Shown here: piece by piece, positions 1-8,618 of the stretch
Numbering within the stretch: the first letter of the stretch is position 1
Layout of the letters: the number at the start of each line of letters is the position of its first letter
Assembly: GCA_023429995.1 (NCBI GenBank)
Contig: JAEZCE010000073.1
Span: forward strand, 33,765-97,764
Source of the DNA: Bacillota bacterium
Lineage (GTDB): Bacteria > Bacillota > UBA4882 > UBA8346
Length of the DNA: 64,000 bases
Direction of reading: 5' to 3'
Notes under the pieces: generated by a model
Told to the model about the DNA's origin: nothing
Database searches by the model: none
The model's input: the letters and a program-made list of their open reading frames with translations, nothing else
Translations under genes and position numbers: made by a program

Positions 1-50
1 GAATATGTCTAACGCGGTTTCAAAAACAGTATTCGCCAAAAAAGATATTG

Positions 51-1073
51 TTATGAAATTATTTTTTTCTTGGCTAAGCAGAGGCCTTCTTCATAAATTT
101 CGATAATCCGATCCATTTGCCGATTCCACTCATGATCGATCTCACAAAGATCCGGATGGTCTTCGAACCAAGCCAATGATTGTTTGATCCCTTCCGAAAA
201 CAAAATTTCAGGAGCAAACTCCGGAACCAATCGTTGAATCTTGCGATTGTCAAAGACTACGCTATGGGATTTATCACCCAATAAGCCATCTCCCCAGGGT
301 GATACGGCAGCTAAAAAATCCGAAGGAATATAAACCGGATCGATCTTCACACCCGCTGCATTACCAATCGCCTGATAAATCTGATTCCAGGACAAAACCT
401 CATCGGAGGTAATATGGAACGCCTGGCCAATCGCCCGGGGATTTCCGAGTAATCCAACAAAACCTACAGCAAAATCAGTATTATGGGTTAATACCCATAA
501 CGAACTACCATCACCATGAATGATGATTTTTTTGCCCCTGCGAATTCGGTCGATTAAAGTCCAGGGCTTACCCCAACAATCCACTCCGGCCGGAATCGAA
601 GTCATGCCATAGGTGTGGGAAGGCCTAACAATCGTTATCGGAAAACCCTGGTTTCGGTATGTGTCCATTAATAGCTCTTCGCAGGCAATTTTATCACGGG
701 AATATTCCCAGTAAGGATTAACCAGCGGTGTGGATTCCGTGATGAGATAGTCGCATACGGGTTTCTGGTAAGCCGAGGCTGAACTGATAAAAATGTATTG
801 TCCGGTACGGTTTTTGAATAGATCAATATCAAAACGAACTTGATCCGGTGTAAACGCAATCCAATCAACAACCACGTCAAATTGGTGATCTTGCAGTGCT
901 GCCGCTGCAGATTGAGGATCGCGAATATCCCCCCTCAACAATTTCGCCCTTTCCGGGAGTAACTCACTGCGTTGCCCCCGGTTTAGCAAATATAAATCGA
1001 TTCCTCTTTCCAAAGCCAATCTGGAGACTGCTTCACTAATATTTCCGGTACCGCCGATAAACAAAACTTTCAT
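51..1073 (-). CDS. NAD-dependent epimerase/dehydratase (extended SDR)
   Basis: The product has about 340 residues with an N-terminal Rossmann motif (MKVLFIGGTGNISEAVS) and a YSRDK-type active-site motif, as expected for an extended short-chain dehydrogenase acting on nucleotide sugars or similar substrates in the cytosol. The reading frame stays open about 80 codons further upstream, but I chose the ATG at 1073: it has a GAAAGGACG ribosome binding site and starts exactly at the dinucleotide-binding strand. It follows the HAD gene by about 50 bases on the same strand and may be co-transcribed with it. The substrate cannot be told from sequence; isoflavone-reductase-like and UDP-sugar epimerase functions are both possible. 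Confidence 0.85.
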   Translation of the reverse strand: MKVLFIGGTGNISEAVSRLALERGIDLYLLNRGQRSELLPERAKLLRGDIRDPQSAAAALQDHQFDVVVDWIAFTPDQVRFDIDLFKNRTGQYIFISSASAYQKPVCDYLITESTPLVNPYWEYSRDKIACEELLMDTYRNQGFPITIVRPSHTYGMTSIPAGVDCWGKPWTLIDRIRRGKKIIIHGDGSSLWVLTHNTDFAVGFVGLLGNPRAIGQAFHITSDEVLSWNQIYQAIGNAAGVKIDPVYIPSDFLAAVSPWGDGLLGDKSHSVVFDNRKIQRLVPEFAPEILFSEGIKQSLAWFEDHPDLCEIDHEWNRQMDRIIEIYEEGLCLAKKKIIS

Positions 1074-1125
1074 CCAAACGCGTCCTTTCAAAAAGGATGT
1101 TATTGCCTGGTTGGTCTTATTGGAT

Positions 1126-2112
1126 TTAAGCCAGCAGTTTGAGGATTTCTGAAAAATTGTCACAATAATGATTACAAAGGGATTTTGTGCCGCTGCTCTC
1201 AATATTTCCCCCGCTGATGCCGATGGTTGGAAATCCGGCCAACCGTATCGAACAGACGCCAGCGCCACTGTCTTCGATACCGACCACTGAATTCCGGTCT
1301 TCAAAAGCAATCCCCAATCCTACCCTAGCTACTTCAGCATAAAGCCAAGGATGGGGTTTAGGCGACAATTCTCCTAAAGTACCAACTTCACCTTGACGTA
1401 ACGGAAAACCGGCGCTAATGATGGCATCGTAAAAATCTTTGGGATCACCCATCTTTAAAGTTCGGAAGGCCGAAAGAATTTCCGGCCAAGCTTTCTCATA
1501 TAATCCCGAAGTCACCAGACCGATTTTTACACCCATCGCCTTTAATTCATATAGAAATTCCTTAATTCCCGGGGCCGGGGTAAAAGCCCCTTCCTTACCG
1601 CCGCCATCCATGATCGCTTTCATTTCACGGTGGGTATGTTCGAAGTAATAGTTTCTAGCGATTTCCAGGGACTTTTCCGGACAATACTTTTGAATGCAAT
1701 ATTTCAAATGTTCCGAAACACTATGACCCGAAACATAAGGCAAATCGGCCTCCTCCAATTGAAAGCGCGGATTTCCGAGTAAACTGGCAGTGGTCATTTC
1801 AATAATCCAAATCCAAAATTCTTCACTGCGGACACTGGTTCCATCCAAATCCATTAATACTGCTTTCAGCGGTTTCTCAACTTTTACCGGATGAATCGGA
1901 TAATAAGCCGGATACCCCATGGATGAACTCACATAAGCCAACGTATGATCCTCAAAAGCGATAAATTCTACTTTTCGATCGCCGGTGGCGGTGATGGAAA
2001 CAACTCCCTCTTGTCCCACACGAAAGTGTTGATCATTGCAGACTTCTAAAGTAATAAACCCAGATTCTTCTCCAAATCGGCCCATATCCGGAATATTAAA
2101 TATTTTACTCAT
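1126..2112 (-). CDS. HAD-superfamily phosphatase with an N-terminal extension
   Basis: The HAD signature DLDGTSVRSE lies near residue 88, a VTSG motif II lies mid-protein, and SPKPHP plus GIEDSGAGV supply motifs III and IV, so the phosphatase or phosphomutase core of the beta-phosphoglucomutase-like group is complete. It should use an aspartyl-phosphate intermediate and Mg2+. About 85 residues precede the HAD core, which is unusual for this family; I recognise no domain there. The ATG at 2112 has an AGGACA site just upstream. It sits between a NUDIX gene and an epimerase gene on the same strand. The substrate is unknown. Confidence 0.8.
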   Translation of the reverse strand: MSKIFNIPDMGRFGEESGFITLEVCNDQHFRVGQEGVVSITATGDRKVEFIAFEDHTLAYVSSSMGYPAYYPIHPVKVEKPLKAVLMDLDGTSVRSEEFWIWIIEMTTASLLGNPRFQLEEADLPYVSGHSVSEHLKYCIQKYCPEKSLEIARNYYFEHTHREMKAIMDGGGKEGAFTPAPGIKEFLYELKAMGVKIGLVTSGLYEKAWPEILSAFRTLKMGDPKDFYDAIISAGFPLRQGEVGTLGELSPKPHPWLYAEVARVGLGIAFEDRNSVVGIEDSGAGVCSIRLAGFPTIGISGGNIESSGTKSLCNHYCDNFSEILKLLA

Positions 2113-2304
2113 TTGATGTCCTCATTCGATTCGATTATTTTTTAAAACTATCCGTATCATACCAGATTAGCTACTGAAAATCCAGGCTGAACAGAGAATC
2201 CAATAAATTGATCCATTATCCGTAATCCTAAAAGCAGGGTGAAGGATCGCTCACGATAACGGATATGTTTGGTTTAAGCGAAAGACCAACTATCAAAGTG
2301 CCGG

Positions 2305-2856
2305 TTACAACAAAGTACTATGCAAAGTATCAACCTGATGAAGATGATTATAACTTAGCCGTACAAAATAACGTTTCTCCTCGTCAAAAATCAATGGCAG
2401 CAATTTATGATCCACGTCCGGGATAAAACAGTCCAATAGATGTGACTTGGGAATCCATTGTAAAGCGCCTTCGTCGCTTTCCTTTAAAGAACCGCTAAAA
2501 TCATGAGCGAGAAATATGAAAACCAGCCAATTGTAGTCCCGCCCCTCACCGGTTTCCGAAGTGATCACTTTTAGTGTGGGACTTTCCAAAGTAAGTCCTG
2601 TTTCTTCCCATATTTCCCGGATAATCGTTTGCCTTGGTTCTTCTGAGGGTTCCAGCTTCCCGCCGGGCGCCGTCCAAAAACCCTGAAACGGTTCTTTCCT
2701 GCGCTGAAGCATCAGTAATTTTCCATTGCTTTCTAAATAACATAAACTGCTGATGCGCTGAAGCTCGGGTTCCACCCACATATCGGAGAGGGGCAAGTGA
2801 ACATTCTCGCTAACCAAAAAATCATCAATCACTTTAATGGATTGAATATCTTTCAC
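2305..2856 (-). CDS. NUDIX hydrolase
   Basis: The protein has 183 residues with a full Nudix box (G-KLEPSEE-PRQTIIREIWEETGL) near residues 66-88, the Mg2+ site that cleaves nucleoside diphosphates linked to another moiety. The family includes 8-oxo-dGTP and NDP-sugar hydrolases, and the true substrate is not evident. About 35 residues precede the fold. The start codon overlaps the stop of the upstream HAD gene by four bases (ATGA), which indicates translational coupling. Confidence 0.88.
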   Translation of the reverse strand: MKDIQSIKVIDDFLVSENVHLPLSDMWVEPELQRISSLCYLESNGKLLMLQRRKEPFQGFWTAPGGKLEPSEEPRQTIIREIWEETGLTLESPTLKVITSETGEGRDYNWLVFIFLAHDFSGSLKESDEGALQWIPKSHLLDCFIPDVDHKLLPLIFDEEKRYFVRLSYNHLHQVDTLHSTLL

Positions 2857-3491
2857 GGAAGTAATCCTCTTTTGGATAATTCCATTCTTAGTTGATCCGG
2901 CGATTGAAAGAGAATGGTGTCAAAACCCAACTCTTTAGCTGCGGCAATATTGGCGGAGGAATCATCGATAAATAAAATTTCAGCTGCAGTTCGCCTGCTT
3001 CTTTGCAACAACACCTGAAATATCCGGGGATCAGGTTTAATCAATTTTTCCTCACCTGAAACTACGATGTCTTCAAACCAATCAAAAAATTCATATTGAT
3101 GGCGGATGGTTGCGAATTTTTCCGCCGACCAATTCGTTAAACCATAAAGTGAAAACCTTGTCGTCCCTATGCCCGTTTTCGCTTCCTCTTTAAGTTCCCG
3201 TAAAATATCAACCGTCGGCTGGATCGGACCCGCCAGAGTCTCCTCCCAACGCTGGTCATAAGCTTGAATCAATTCCTGATAAGCGGGGAAACGCTGTTGT
3301 AAATCGGCTACTCCTTCCGCGAAGGTTCGCCCCTTGTCCAATTGCCGGTTCCACTCGTCGAATCCAATTTCTCGCAAAAACCCCAGGGTTTTTGGGGGGT
3401 TATCTCCAAAAAAATTTTTATAAAGATAATGAGGGTTCCAGTCCATCAGAACACCCCCGAAATCAAAAACAACGGCTATAATTTTTCCCAT
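2853..3491 (-). CDS. HAD hydrolase, subfamily IA
   Basis: A 212-residue HAD phosphatase opening with MGKIIAVVFDFGGVLMDWN, whose DFGGVL motif carries the nucleophile and general acid/base region. Later motifs are LTNWS, KPDPRIF and FIDDSSANI. The overall pattern resembles the YihX and haloacid dehalogenase-like IA group. An upstream in-frame TTG or ATG is possible, but the ATG at 3491 has an AGGAGTT site at good distance and begins directly at the fold. It is translationally coupled to the NUDIX gene. The substrate, probably a sugar phosphate, is inferred only from the family. Confidence 0.85.
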   Translation of the reverse strand: MGKIIAVVFDFGGVLMDWNPHYLYKNFFGDNPPKTLGFLREIGFDEWNRQLDKGRTFAEGVADLQQRFPAYQELIQAYDQRWEETLAGPIQPTVDILRELKEEAKTGIGTTRFSLYGLTNWSAEKFATIRHQYEFFDWFEDIVVSGEEKLIKPDPRIFQVLLQRSRRTAAEILFIDDSSANIAAAKELGFDTILFQSPDQLRMELSKRGLLP

Positions 3492-3806
3492 TTTGAACTC
3501 CTGTATTAATAGGACATTGATTAAATTGAATTGAATAATTTCCCTGTTCCCTAAGATATTAATTCGTCCCACCGTCTATGAAACCCTTTTCCGAAGATTT
3601 GTTAACAGAAAAATAATCTAACTTGTCACGCCTCATGAAAAGTTTTTCTCAACAGCCTGTCTCCCTGAGAAAGATTAACAAGCCATAATCTTCAAAATAC
3701 GCCTGGCCGCGCTATCCGAATACTTTACAAAAAGACTGCCGGATGATAAAATCTTCAAGACTGTTTAAAATATAGCAGAATGCAACATAGACAGGAGCTT
3801 CTATTC

Positions 3807-4559
3807 ATGCTTGGAATTATCACAGCCGTAGAAACCGAACGTGATGCGGCTTTAACCCGAATGAACGACATTAAAGCCACAACCATTTATGGCATTGAGT
3901 TTTATAGCGGCAGCATCGAAAATCACCCCTGTGTAATCGCTTTGGCAGGGGTCGGGAAAGTCAATGCCGCCCGTTGCACCCAATTGATGGTTGATAATTT
4001 TTCTCCGGATCGCATTGTAAACATCGGCTCTGCCGGTGGCCTGCACCCCGAACTTAAAATTGGGGATGTAGTCATCTCCACATCCTGCATTCAATATGAT
4101 GTCATTTTAACGCCGTTTGGGATCAAGCAAGGCGCATTTACAGAAGACGATGACGGGTTTATTGATGCCGATCCTGATCTCATCGAGCTTTGCAAAAAAG
4201 CCATGGCTCGTTGTGTGGGAAAGGATTACCGCATTTTCACCGGTCCAATTGCTACCGGGGATGAATTTAATAATTCTCCGGAAAGAAAGAAACAATTATA
4301 TCAGGATTTCGGTGCTTACTGCAACGAAATGGAAGGCGCTGCAGTTGCCCAAGTATGTTCGCTTTGTGGAGTTCCTTTCGTGATAATCCGCTCGATCTCG
4401 GATAATTCCGATAATGATACCTTGGAAATGTATAATAATTTTAAAGGATTGGCTGCTGAACGCTGTTCCGATTTTCTTATCCATTTGATGGAAGTCATCA
4501 AAGAACAATCTGAAAAAAATAGAGGTGTTGTAGATGAATCCCAAAGTAGAGTCTTTTGA
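3807..4559 (+). CDS. mtnN: 5'-methylthioadenosine/S-adenosylhomocysteine nucleosidase
   Basis: This enzyme removes adenine from S-adenosylhomocysteine and methylthioadenosine in the activated methyl cycle. The sequence shows the nucleoside phosphorylase fold: MLGIITAVETE at the start, GVGKVNAA, NIGSAGG, the nucleobase and ribose motif NEMEGAAVAQ near residue 168, and the catalytic aspartate in SISDNSD near 190. I chose the ATG at 3807 because it has an ACAGGAG site and matches the family start; a codon nine residues upstream is less likely. It overlaps luxS by 26 bases, so its product S-ribosylhomocysteine passes directly to the enzyme encoded next. Confidence 0.93.
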   Translation: MLGIITAVETERDAALTRMNDIKATTIYGIEFYSGSIENHPCVIALAGVGKVNAARCTQLMVDNFSPDRIVNIGSAGGLHPELKIGDVVISTSCIQYDVILTPFGIKQGAFTEDDDGFIDADPDLIELCKKAMARCVGKDYRIFTGPIATGDEFNNSPERKKQLYQDFGAYCNEMEGAAVAQVCSLCGVPFVIIRSISDNSDNDTLEMYNNFKGLAAERCSDFLIHLMEVIKEQSEKNRGVVDESQSRVF

Positions 4560-5010
4560 ACTGGACCACGACCAAGTCGTAGCTCCCTATGTACGGAAAG
4601 CCAAAGTAATACAGGTCGATTCGAGGTTCCCGGAATGTGTGGTCTCTAAATTTGATGTCCGCTTCGCCCAACCCAATCAAAAGTATATGGCCAATGACGC
4701 CCTCCATACTTTAGAACATCTTTTCGCCACGTTCACCCGCAAATATACCGACGAACTGATTGATATTTCTCCCATGGGATGCCGGACTGGTTTCTATTTC
4801 ACATTCTGTCACGACAAAGAGGCCGCTTGGGTAGCAGAGCTGGTTTGCAAAGCCCTGCGTGATGTGGTTCAATTTTCCGACCCGGTTCCCGGCGCCGTCC
4901 GGAAAGAATGCGGCAATTATCTGGAACACGATTTGGATTCGGCCAAATTATGGGCTTCCCGCTTCTTAAGTGTACCGGAAAAAGATTTAATCAATATAAA
5001 CCGCAAGTAA
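4534..5010 (+). CDS. luxS: S-ribosylhomocysteine lyase (AI-2 synthase)
   Basis: LuxS splits S-ribosylhomocysteine into homocysteine and DPD, the precursor of autoinducer 2. All key residues are visible: the HTLEH motif (H58, E61, H62) and C126 in KECGNY for metal binding, and C83 in GCRTGFYF as the catalytic cysteine. The length of 158 is normal. The start lies within the end of mtnN, giving a compact two-gene operon for methyl-cycle recycling, and a strong hairpin follows. The pairing with mtnN suggests a detoxification role at least as much as signalling. Confidence 0.97.
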   Translation: MNPKVESFELDHDQVVAPYVRKAKVIQVDSRFPECVVSKFDVRFAQPNQKYMANDALHTLEHLFATFTRKYTDELIDISPMGCRTGFYFTFCHDKEAAWVAELVCKALRDVVQFSDPVPGAVRKECGNYLEHDLDSAKLWASRFLSVPEKDLININRK

Positions 5011-5074
5011 AGGTAAAGTAGACCATTTTCCTTTTTGCCGGACACCGGTGAATTGAAAAGCGATTTTGGCGCAT

Positions 5075-5125
5075 ATTCATAAAGAAGTGGCTGCTTTGAA
5101 TGGGGGCAGCCACTTCTTTATGAAT
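5075..5125. terminator. Perfect 20-bp hairpin between luxS and the aminotransferase gene
   Basis: The arms 5075-5094 and 5106-5125 are perfect reverse complements with an 11-base loop. It lies between convergent genes (luxS on plus, aminotransferase on minus), so it probably terminates both. There is no classical T tract after either arm. Confidence 0.65.
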
Positions 5126-5139
5126 CCGGTAATCGTAAG

Positions 5140-6327
5140 TTAATTCCCAACGAACTTAGCAATCCGGGAAAGTCCTTTTTCAATTTTCTCAAAAGAGGTG
5201 GCATAGGATAAACGAAAATATTCCGGGGCACCGAAGCCACTACCGGGAACCACAGCCACTTTGGCATGGTCCAATAATAAGCCGGCAAAATCATCCGCAT
5301 CAGTGATAGTTTGGCCGTAATATTTCTTCCCTATTAGCCCCTTTATACTGGCAAAAACATAAAAAGCTCCATCCGGCATTATGCAATGCAAATCCGGGAT
5401 TTTGTTAACCATCTCCACCATATAGTCCCGGCGCTTTTTAAACTCCCGAACCATCCCATCGATAATCTCAATCGGAGGTTTCAGCAATGCCAACACCGAA
5501 GCAGGTTGGCAAAACGAAGTCGGATTGGAAGTACTGTGACTTTGCAAGTCGCCAATGGCTTTGATAACTTTGGCATCCCCGACAGCGTACCCAATTCGCC
5601 ATCCGGTCATCGCAAAGGTTTTGGAAACTCCATTAATAACAATTGTCATATCCTTGATTTGCGGGTTTAGACTGGCAATACTGACATGTTCTCCCTCATA
5701 AATCAATTTTTCATAAATTTCATCCGAAACCACAATAACATTCTTTTCCACCGCCACAGCCGCAATAGCTTCCAATTCCCGGCGGCTATAAACGGCCCCC
5801 GTGGGATTGGAAGGGCTATTTAAAATAAGCGCCACTGTTTTATCTGTAATAGCAGCCCGGAATTGTTCAGCCGTCATCTTAAAACCTCCGGCCTCATCGG
5901 TTGAAATAATGACCGGTTTTGCCCCCGCCAGCGCCACTTGTTCACTATAACTCACCCAGTAGGGACCGGGAATAATCACTTCATCTTCAGGATCACAAAT
6001 CACTTGGAACAAATTATAAAGGGCATGTTTTGCGCCACAGCAAATAACCACTTGATTTGGATTATAGCTTAACCCGTGGTCGCGATCCATTTTAAAGCAT
6101 ACCGCCTCTTTCAAGTCCATCATACCGGAAGCCGGGGTATACTTGGTTTCGCCGCGTTTTATTGCCGCAATGGCCTCGTTCTTTATCACGTCCGGAGTAT
6201 CAAAATCCGGTTCTCCGGCTCCAAAACCAATAATATCCAAACCATCTTTGAGCATTTGTTTCGCCTTGGCATCCATTGCTAAAGTTGGGGAAGGGGTAAT
6301 ACCTTTCGCTCTTACCGCTAATTTCAT
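5140..6327 (-). CDS. aspC: Class I/II aminotransferase, probably aspartate aminotransferase
   Basis: The 395-residue protein is a PLP-dependent fold-type I aminotransferase. It has the NSPSNPTGAVYS motif, DEIYEKLIYEG, the lysine that binds PLP in VSKTFAMTGWRIGY near residue 235, and a C-terminal FRLSYATS arginine for the substrate carboxylate. This matches subgroup Ib aspartate aminotransferases of Bacillota, which make oxaloacetate and glutamate from aspartate and 2-oxoglutarate. The ATG at 6327 has an AGGGAGC site. It is transcribed alone toward luxS. Closely related aminotransferases differ in substrate, so the aspartate specificity is an inference. Confidence 0.88.
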   Translation of the reverse strand: MKLAVRAKGITPSPTLAMDAKAKQMLKDGLDIIGFGAGEPDFDTPDVIKNEAIAAIKRGETKYTPASGMMDLKEAVCFKMDRDHGLSYNPNQVVICCGAKHALYNLFQVICDPEDEVIIPGPYWVSYSEQVALAGAKPVIISTDEAGGFKMTAEQFRAAITDKTVALILNSPSNPTGAVYSRRELEAIAAVAVEKNVIVVSDEIYEKLIYEGEHVSIASLNPQIKDMTIVINGVSKTFAMTGWRIGYAVGDAKVIKAIGDLQSHSTSNPTSFCQPASVLALLKPPIEIIDGMVREFKKRRDYMVEMVNKIPDLHCIMPDGAFYVFASIKGLIGKKYYGQTITDADDFAGLLLDHAKVAVVPGSGFGAPEYFRLSYATSFEKIEKGLSRIAKFVGN

Positions 6328-6633
6328 AAAATTTGCTCCCTAAAACCGGTTTTCGACTATAGCCAAGCTGTTACGCAACATTTCCCAGTTTAATTATACA
6401 AAATATTTATTATTCTTCCACTCAGGAGCTTTATTCTCCTGCAATTTGCTGATGGCCGGACTGTATTTTATAAGGTCCTTGTATACCGTATTTTGTAACC
6501 GTAAATATTTCCAATTTAATGGGAGGTATTTCCACCGATAGAAGCGAAATAATAGCATCATTGACAATAATTAACCTTTTATCGTTAATTCTTCACAAAT
6601 CAATTATTAAAGGCTTTTGAGAGGAGCCGGATT
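6328..6633. other. Intergenic region between divergent aminotransferase and pfkA genes
   Basis: This AT-rich gap of about 300 bases holds the start regions of the two divergent genes. The only signal I can support is a sigma-A-like promoter for pfkA, listed separately. No ORF or RNA gene is seen. Confidence 0.6.
6561..6589 (+). promoter_or_regulatory. Candidate sigma-A promoter of pfkA
   Basis: A consensus -35 box TTGACA at 6561 is followed after 17 bases by GTTAAT at 6584, a four-of-six match to -10. It lies about 45 bases upstream of the pfkA start. The assignment is by pattern only. Confidence 0.45.
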
Positions 6634-7719
6634 ATGGTAAAAAAAATAGGTGTAATCACCGGAGGCGGGGATTGCCCGGGATTGAACGCTGTTTTACGGG
6701 CAGTAGTTAAAACTGCGGTCTGTAAATATAATGTTGAGGTTATAGGCTTCAAAGATGGGTATCACGGCCTGGTTCTGGATGAATGGGTTAAGCTCGACGT
6801 TTCTAAAGCTTCCGGCATTCTGGATCGCGGCGGTACCATTTTAGGATCTTCCAACCGGGATAATCCCTTTAGTTTTCGGGTCGAAGAAAATGGTATTGTC
6901 TCTTACGTGGATAAATCGGAGCAAGTCATGGATAATATACGCTCCCACGGTATCGAAGCGATGGTACTAATCGGCGGCGACGGTACTTTAACCAGCGCCC
7001 GTGATTTTGCGCGTAAAGGGCTAAATGTCGTGGCGGTTCCGAAAACGATTGATAACGATTTATCCGCAACCGATTTCACCTTTGGCTTCATGACTGCGGT
7101 AGATACTGCAACCGAAGCTCTTGACAAACTGCACACCACCGCCGAATCTCATCACCGGATTATGGTCCTCGAGGTAATGGGAAGATATGCCGGTTGGATA
7201 GCTCTGGAATCAGGAATTGCCGGAGGCGCCGATATGATTATCATTCCGGAAATCCCTTATGACATTCAAAAAATAGCAGGTAAAGCCCTGGAGCGTCAAA
7301 AAGCAGGCAAAAACTTCAGTATTGTGGTGGTTGCCGAAGGGGCTAAACCCAAAGGCGGCTCCATGGTAGTCAGCCAAGTGGTCAAAGATAGTCCCGATCC
7401 GATCCGTCTGGGCGGTATCGGTCAAAAAATCGCCGGAGAATTGACGGGGATAACCGGTATTGATTCCCGGGTAACAGTTTTAGGACACCTCCAACGGGGC
7501 GGAAGGCCCATCCCCTACGATCGAATTTTGTCCACCCGCTATGGAGTTGCTGCAGTTGAATTAATTAAAGAAAGTAACTATGGTATGATGGTAAGTTTAC
7601 AAGGTAATGAAATCGGTGCCGTACCCATAGAAGATGCCGTTGGGCGATTGAAAACCGTACCCGCGGACAGTGAACTTATCCGCATCGCCAAAAGCATCGG
7701 GGTTGAATTTGGGGAATGA
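6634..7719 (+). CDS. pfkA: 6-phosphofructokinase
   Basis: This is the committed glycolytic kinase that phosphorylates fructose 6-phosphate. The phosphoryl-donor site GGGDCPGLNAVLRAV is at the N-terminus, IGGDGTL near residue 112, the catalytic PKTIDND near 133, and MGRYAGWIAL in the middle. At 361 residues it is longer than the 320-residue E. coli type. The combination of glycine in GGDG with lysine in PKTIDND is the pattern of ATP-using group III enzymes such as the actinobacterial ones; PPi-dependent enzymes carry GGDD. A GAGAGGAG site precedes the ATG, and a strong terminator follows, so it is monocistronic. Confidence 0.95.
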   Translation: MVKKIGVITGGGDCPGLNAVLRAVVKTAVCKYNVEVIGFKDGYHGLVLDEWVKLDVSKASGILDRGGTILGSSNRDNPFSFRVEENGIVSYVDKSEQVMDNIRSHGIEAMVLIGGDGTLTSARDFARKGLNVVAVPKTIDNDLSATDFTFGFMTAVDTATEALDKLHTTAESHHRIMVLEVMGRYAGWIALESGIAGGADMIIIPEIPYDIQKIAGKALERQKAGKNFSIVVVAEGAKPKGGSMVVSQVVKDSPDPIRLGGIGQKIAGELTGITGIDSRVTVLGHLQRGGRPIPYDRILSTRYGVAAVELIKESNYGMMVSLQGNEIGAVPIEDAVGRLKTVPADSELIRIAKSIGVEFGE

Positions 7720-7742
7720 TGATGAAATAGACTTTATATCAT

Positions 7743-7789
7743 ATCGGGCTGTTTTGGGAACTGTTGCTATAAACGGCCCGATTTTTTTG
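7743..7789 (+). terminator. Rho-independent terminator of pfkA
   Basis: A 12-bp stem (7743-7754 with 7771-7782, one G-T pair) is followed by seven T residues, 23 bases after the pfkA stop. Confidence 0.88.
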
Positions 7790-7882
7790 CAATCCTTCCT
7801 CAGGCTTAAAACCGCCTATAGCATTACAGTCTTGCCTTAGGTATGGTACGTAATGATCCCACGATTAAATTGTAAAACGCAA

Positions 7883-8359
7883 TTATATATTGGCAGTTTT
7901 TATTCTTTTAATCATTTCCGAACTGGAAATTCCTGTAACCAAAGGAATGAATTTAACTTCAACTTGATAACGAAGTATTACATCTTTTTCGGGAAGGGTA
8001 TCTAGGGTATAGTCTCCCCCCTTAACATATACTTGGGGCCTAACCAGTTCAATTAAACGGACCGCAGTGGCCTCATCAAATAAAGTAACATAATCGATAG
8101 GTTCCAAAGCAGCCAAAAGTTCCAAACGTTCATTCTGCAAAATAATCGGGCGGGTAGGCCCTTTTAAGCCTCGAATAGACTGGTCGCTATTGAGCCCAAC
8201 CACTAAAATATCGCCCTGAGCTTTAGCTTCTCTAAAAGTCCGTAAATGACCAACATGCAGGATATCAAAACAACCATTGGTTAAAACCACTTTGAGATTC
8301 TCGCGACGCCATTTTTCTGCTTGTTCGCTTAGTTGATTCCTCTCTAAAATTAAACCCAT
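7883..8359 (-). CDS. rfaE2: RfaE2-type nucleotidyltransferase (heptose 1-phosphate adenylyltransferase-like)
   Basis: The 158-residue protein has the cytidylyltransferase fold motif TNGCFDILHVGHLRTF, GLNSDQSIRGLKGPTRPI, VKGGDYT and the closing SSSEMIKRI, all typical of the C-terminal domain of HldE/RfaE. That enzyme activates D-glycero-beta-D-manno-heptose 1-phosphate with ATP to give ADP-heptose. It is encoded here as a stand-alone gene with no kinase, isomerase or epimerase neighbour. In a spore-former it could serve S-layer or cell-surface glycan synthesis; another sugar or alcohol phosphate is also possible. The reaction is inferred from family resemblance. Confidence 0.82.
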   Translation of the reverse strand: MGLILERNQLSEQAEKWRRENLKVVLTNGCFDILHVGHLRTFREAKAQGDILVVGLNSDQSIRGLKGPTRPIILQNERLELLAALEPIDYVTLFDEATAVRLIELVRPQVYVKGGDYTLDTLPEKDVILRYQVEVKFIPLVTGISSSEMIKRIKTANI

Positions 8360-8618
8360 TCGTTTTCCGCTCCTGTCTGGATGTTTTTTAATAAATTTTA
8401 ATTTTTTGATCCATTAAGCATAATCATTGAACTTTAAAATAAAAATATCTCTAAAGTTACCTGCATCATTATAACATCTTTGAGAATTTTGACAAGCTTT
8501 CCAAGGTGTCCTGGAATAATATTGGGAACCCCAGTTTGCGTTTTAACTTTGGAGTAACTTGCATATTTTCAGATGAAAAAATAAAGCTAAAAAAATTCTA
8601 AGTCCGCGAGGAATTTGG

